A stretch of 7,667 nt of DNA from Bacteroidales bacterium (lineage in GTDB: Bacteria > Bacteroidota > Bacteroidia > Bacteroidales > UBA932): the NCBI GenBank assembly GCA_017429885.1, contig JAFROA010000076.1, positions 1-7,667 on the forward strand. The letters run 5' to 3'. The first letter of the stretch is position 1. Each line of letters opens with the position of its first letter. Shown piece after piece: positions 5,628 through 7,667 of the stretch. The notes below the pieces were generated by a model. That model ran no database searches. It was not told the DNA's origin and saw only the letters and a program-made list of their open reading frames with translations. Position numbers and translations under genes: made by a program.

Positions 5628-6923
5628 CTATGAATACTTCTTAGGGAAGCGCAGCAGTATTGACAGGCAAGCTGTCAGCAGGAGCACAAAAGGATAGTAC
5701 AGGTTTGGGATGATTGCTGTAGCCGGAATTCCTACCAAGCTGGAGGCCATCAGAAGCTGAGCTCCGTAGGGGATGACACCTTGAACCACGCAGGAGAAAG
5801 TGTCCATGATGCTGGCGCTCTTTCTGGAATCGACGCCGAAACGCTCAGAGATATTCTTGGCGATATGCCCCGTGGTCAGGATGGCTATCGTGTTGTTGGC
5901 TGTGCAGAGATTTGATAATCCCACGAGGCCAGCGATGCTGAACTCGGCTCCCCGGCGACCTTTAATCCCTTTCGTTAAGCCATTGATTATGAATTCAATG
6001 CCTCCGTTGTGCCGGATGATTTCCAGCATTCCTCCGGCGAGCAATGTGACTATGATAAGATCACTCATGCCGGCGATACCGCTTCCGATGTCGCCCAAGA
6101 ATCCTGTCCAACTCATACCATCCGCGAAGCCTATCAAGGCGCAAAGGGCCAGACCGATGGTCAGGACCACCAGCACATTAATACCGAGTATCGCGAGGAT
6201 TATCACGGAGAGGTAGGGGACTAGCTTGATAATGTCGATGGAGCCGATCTGCGGGTGGATATTCAGATTGAGGCCGATCACGACGTATATTGCCGTGACC
6301 ACAATGGCGGCAGGACCGGCGATCCAGATATTAGCTCTGAATTTATCCGCCATCGAACATCCTTGGGTGGTTGTGGCGGCAATGGTGGTGTCAGATATGA
6401 ACGAGAGGTTATCTCCGAAGAACGCTCCTCCTACAATCAAGGCCGTGATCATGGGCAATGCGATACCGGCTTGGGAGGATATTCCCGAAGCTATCGGGAG
6501 CAGGGCCACAACGGTGCCGACACTGGTCCCTATTGACATGGATATGAAGCAGGCGGCGAGGAACAGACCGGCCAGGATAAACTTCTCCGGAAGAATCCTA
6601 AGTGTCAGGTTGACAGTTGCTTCCACGCTCCCAATGGCTTTAGCTGAGGCGGCGAAAGCTCCTGCTAATATGAATATCCAGATCATTAGCAAGACATTCT
6701 TGTCACCTGCTCCTGAGGAGAAGACTCCGATCCGTTCCTTGACCTTACCCGGGGTGATCAGAAGGGCAAAGATGGATGCTATCAAGAATGCCGATGCCAC
6801 AGGCACCTTGTAAAAATCCCTGCACACGATGGACGTGATCAGGTAGGTAGCGAGGAAAACGGCTAGCGGACTCAAGGCCAGCCATCCGTTCATTCTCTTA
6901 GGGGATATGTCAGTTCGTTCCAT
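5628..6923 (-). CDS. NhaC-family Na+/H+ antiporter
   Basis: Inner-membrane antiporter of the NhaC/ion-transporter superfamily, predicted to exchange cytoplasmic Na+ for H+ and so control pH and sodium. It has 431 residues, nearly all in about 11-12 membrane segments. Characteristic stretches: IGTSVGTVVALLPIA (131-145), GGAFFGDNLSFISDTTIAAT (165-184) with polar and acidic residues in a membrane segment, ANNTIAIL (342-349) and DTFSCVVQGVIPYGAQLL (374-391), which reads as the internal repeat of the 165-184 region. The start is the ATG at 6923; Met11 is an alternative. The upstream antiporter stop is 6 bp before it and the symporter follows 34 bp after, so it is the middle gene of a likely operon. 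NhaC-family members may also exchange other solutes (for example malate-lactate or amino acids), so the substrate is not certain. Confidence 0.88.
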   Translation of the reverse strand: MERTDISPKRMNGWLALSPLAVFLATYLITSIVCRDFYKVPVASAFLIASIFALLITPGKVKERIGVFSSGAGDKNVLLMIWIFILAGAFAASAKAIGSVEATVNLTLRILPEKFILAGLFLAACFISMSIGTSVGTVVALLPIASGISSQAGIALPMITALIVGGAFFGDNLSFISDTTIAATTTQGCSMADKFRANIWIAGPAAIVVTAIYVVIGLNLNIHPQIGSIDIIKLVPYLSVIILAILGINVLVVLTIGLALCALIGFADGMSWTGFLGDIGSGIAGMSDLIIVTLLAGGMLEIIRHNGGIEFIINGLTKGIKGRRGAEFSIAGLVGLSNLCTANNTIAILTTGHIAKNISERFGVDSRKSASIMDTFSCVVQGVIPYGAQLLMASSLVGIPATAIIPNLYYPFVLLLTACLSILLRFPKKYS

Positions 6924-6929
6924 AATGAC

Positions 6930-7667
6930 TTATTTGATTCCCGCGCCAGCCTCGATGTTGGCGATATTGCCGGCAATCCAGACCGTGTCGCCCGTTTGGA
7001 AAACCAGGTCCGGCTCTGGGTTGGTGATGAATTGCTCGCCACGGAGGACGCTTATCACCATACATTGGTATTTGCGTAATCCGGCGGTCCTGAGTGACTT
7101 CCCTGTGAGGAAGGAGTCAGGGGAAAGGACCATCGGCTCTATTCCGAATCCGTCGTCGCCACTGTCCGCGCGCGAGTCATCCACTGAGTTTGAAATAAGG
7201 TTCCTCAGTTTCTCCAACTGTTCGGTTGTACCGACCGCGAGAAGGCGGTCTCCCGGGAAGAGAGTCACATCCGCGGATGGGACTACAAAAGACATTGAAC
7301 CTCTCTGGATTTTGATGATATTGGCTCCTGACTGGTCCCTGATAGGCAGATCCATCAGGCGGGCTCCCGCGAATGAGGACTCCGAAGCGATGGTGAAAGC
7401 CTCTGTGCGGACATCGTAGGTCGAGAGTTTCTGTCGTACTGAGGAACTGACAGGTCTTGCACGACGCTCATTCTCCTCGCGCTCGTTGTAGTTCTGTAGG
7501 AACCTCTTCTCTAGGCTGGAGTATTTGTGGATGGATTTGCGCGCAGTCATGATGAAGGCGATGCCAGCGAATATGATCACCAGAATAGTCCATCCCGCCA
7601 AATTAAAATACGTGGACAGGACTCCGAGGATGATACTTATCGCGAGGAAGCCTCTCGCGAGCACGAG
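6930..7667 (-). CDS. CPA2-type cation:proton antiporter, C-terminal part with two RCK_C domains
   Basis: The 3' part of a monovalent-cation:proton antiporter (Na_H_Exchanger membrane domain plus TrkA_C tail). The gene runs past the right edge. The codon that could look like a start (7664) is an internal GTG, and the frame is open beyond it. About 245 residues are visible. Hydrophobic segments at about 5-40 are the last membrane helices, followed by a charged linker with EKRFLQNYNERE (52-63), a sequence I associate with Bacteroidales members of this family. Two RCK_C (TrkA_C) ligand-binding domains follow, at about 88-155 (PSADVTLFPGDRLLAVG) and 175-240 (EPDLVFQTGDTVWIAG). These usually sense nucleotides or ions and gate transport. 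It is the first visible gene of the antiporter-NhaC-symporter set. K+ versus Na+ specificity cannot be told because the pore domain is outside the window. Confidence 0.87.
   Translation of the reverse strand, partial: LVLARGFLAISIILGVLSTYFNLAGWTILVIIFAGIAFIMTARKSIHKYSSLEKRFLQNYNEREENERRARPVSSSVRQKLSTYDVRTEAFTIASESSFAGARLMDLPIRDQSGANIIKIQRGSMSFVVPSADVTLFPGDRLLAVGTTEQLEKLRNLISNSVDDSRADSGDDGFGIEPMVLSPDSFLTGKSLRTAGLRKYQCMVISVLRGEQFITNPEPDLVFQTGDTVWIAGNIANIEAGAGIK

Noticed and set aside
5800..6813. Plus-strand frames opposite the NhaC-type gene
   Set aside because: Antisense shadows of a membrane protein with clear family motifs.
6930..7664. A complete 244-residue RCK_C protein starting at 7664
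   Set aside because: The apparent start is GTG inside a hydrophobic segment, the frame is open to the window edge, and the family's membrane domain is expected upstream.

Overview
The window looks like chromosomal DNA from a member of the Bacteroidota, most likely Bacteroidales. The reasons are the gene families present (a secreted nitroreductase with a KLPAP-type lead-in, a short LTxxQ protein of the Spy/ZraP kind, and a cation:proton antiporter carrying two TrkA_C domains), together with A-rich leaders lacking Shine-Dalgarno sites. This assignment is inference from family knowledge, not from a marker gene.

Layout. At the left edge is the 3' part of a nitroreductase-family flavoprotein (+ strand, 5' end outside the window). 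Facing it is a REP-associated tyrosine transposase (RAYT, Y1/HUH family, - strand, 592-1527), more AT-rich than its neighbours. Upstream of the RAYT (1528-1754) is a 227-bp gene-free stretch with several palindromes, including a 16-bp near-perfect hairpin at 1619-1659. Next is a P1B-type heavy-metal ATPase of the Zn/Cd/Pb export subgroup (- strand, start chosen at 3638). Its open frame runs 101 codons further upstream, but that extension is translated from a 126-bp structured palindromic element (3667-3792) with perfect 19-bp outer arms and a C10 tract in its loop. The 3639-3963 region separates the ATPase from a divergent gene for a small secreted LTxxQ protein with a His/Met/Gly/Pro-rich centre (3964-4446). 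The right half holds three same-strand ion-coupled transporter genes, in transcription order: the C-terminal part of a CPA2-type cation:proton antiporter with two RCK_C domains (right edge), an NhaC-family Na+/H+ antiporter, and a DAACS (glutamate/Ser-type) symporter with altered substrate and cation motifs. The symporter gene overlaps the LTxxQ gene tail to tail by 14 bp.

How the genes may work together. The metal exporter and the divergent LTxxQ protein could form a metal or envelope-stress pair, exporting Zn/Cd from the cytoplasm and protecting the periplasm. The tightly spaced antiporter-antiporter-symporter set (6-bp and 34-bp gaps) looks like one operon for Na+/K+/H+ homeostasis coupled to solute uptake. 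No defence island, prophage, CRISPR array, tRNA or rRNA is visible. The points most worth a second look are the palindromic element between the ATPase and its upstream region, the palindromes beside the RAYT, the metal-exporter/LTxxQ pairing, and the symporter's non-canonical motifs.
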